In this document: in pieces, positions 32,200-32,286 of the stretch
How the letters are laid out: each line of letters begins with the position of its first letter
How positions within the stretch are numbered: position 1 is the first letter of the stretch
Assembly: GCA_016205025.1 (NCBI GenBank)
Contig: JACQJO010000051.1
Span: forward strand, 32,001-64,286
Source: Elusimicrobiota bacterium
GTDB lineage: Bacteria > Elusimicrobiota > Elusimicrobia > JACQPE01
Direction of reading: 5' to 3'
Length of the DNA stretch: 32,286 nucleotides
Position numbers and translations under genes: made by a program
The notes under the pieces: generated by a model
What the model was told of the DNA's origin: nothing
The model's input: the letters and a program-made list of their open reading frames with translations, nothing else
Database searches by the model: none

Positions 32200-32286
32200 T
32201 TAAGACTTCCCAATCGTAAAATTTTCATCATCTTCCTTTGTATGATTCTCAATGTAATCCCTGATCTGTTCTTCGGTAACGACTCC
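32200..32286 (-). CDS. tnpA: IS200/IS605 family transposase TnpA, C-terminal end only
   Basis: The frame is open from the right edge to TAA at 32200-32202, 28 residues: GVVTEEQIRDYIENH, then a DDENF segment. This matches the C-terminus of IS200/IS605 Y1-type transposases (GxVTxExIRxYIExQ...DDNF). The catalytic tyrosine and HUH motif lie beyond the window, so activity cannot be judged. Hairpins just after the stop support the call. Confidence 0.7.
   Translation of the reverse strand, partial: GVVTEEQIRDYIENHTKEDDENFTIGKS

Overview
This window comes from a Gram-negative bacterium, probably an uncultured lineage. It has signal peptides, lipoproteins, an outer-envelope style M23 peptidase, a PilT motor and a full bacterial F-type ATP synthase, but also archaeal-type topoisomerase VI. 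The gene mix would suit Elusimicrobiota or a similar candidate group, but I cannot place it firmly from sequence alone.

Layout. 1-1103 (minus): the 5' part of a secreted repeat (propeller-like) protein that runs off the left edge; its signal peptide is encoded inside a hairpin repeat. 1371-9421 (plus): the ATP synthase operon atpZ-atpI-atpB-atpE-atpF-atpH-atpA-atpG-[pilZ-pilZ]-atpD-atpC. Two PilZ genes with complete cyclic-di-GMP motifs sit between gamma and beta, and the second overlaps the start of atpD. Three long inverted-repeat elements lie at atpB|atpE, atpG|pilZ and atpD|atpC, which are boundaries where subunit stoichiometry changes. 9439-10671 (plus): a secreted protein of unknown function and YajQ, another family linked to cyclic-di-GMP binding. 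10792-15013 (plus): a tightly overlapping envelope set of clan GH-A glycoside hydrolase, membrane-anchored M23 peptidase and AT-rich lipoprotein.

15013-16650 is a toxin-antitoxin island: remnants of an XRE and a CopG/BrnA-type antitoxin, a frameshifted HigB-like toxin beside an intact HigA, and an intact RelE/ParE plus ribbon-helix-helix pair. 16718-20858 (minus) holds yhiN, trmL, a TrmJ-like methyltransferase and a homologue of the chlamydial virulence protease CPAF. A palindromic mobile element with an 11-bp target duplication has inserted at the yhiN start codon. 21170-23171 (plus): a 3-hydroxyacyl-CoA dehydrogenase and an acyl-CoA dehydrogenase.

23194-26728 (minus): a cyclic-nucleotide-binding-domain protein, Top6B with a histone-H1-like basic tail, and Top6A, divergent from pilT (26818-27951). 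27965-32151 (minus): four exported proteins (PQQ-type propeller, HAD phosphatase split by a frameshift at an eight-base homopolymer, and two unknowns), ending at the edge of an IS200/IS605 element.

The strongest candidates for new biology are the cyclic-di-GMP receptor genes embedded in the ATP synthase operon together with the stoichiometry-boundary hairpins, and the CPAF-type protease with all three catalytic residues. No rRNA, tRNA or CRISPR array was seen.
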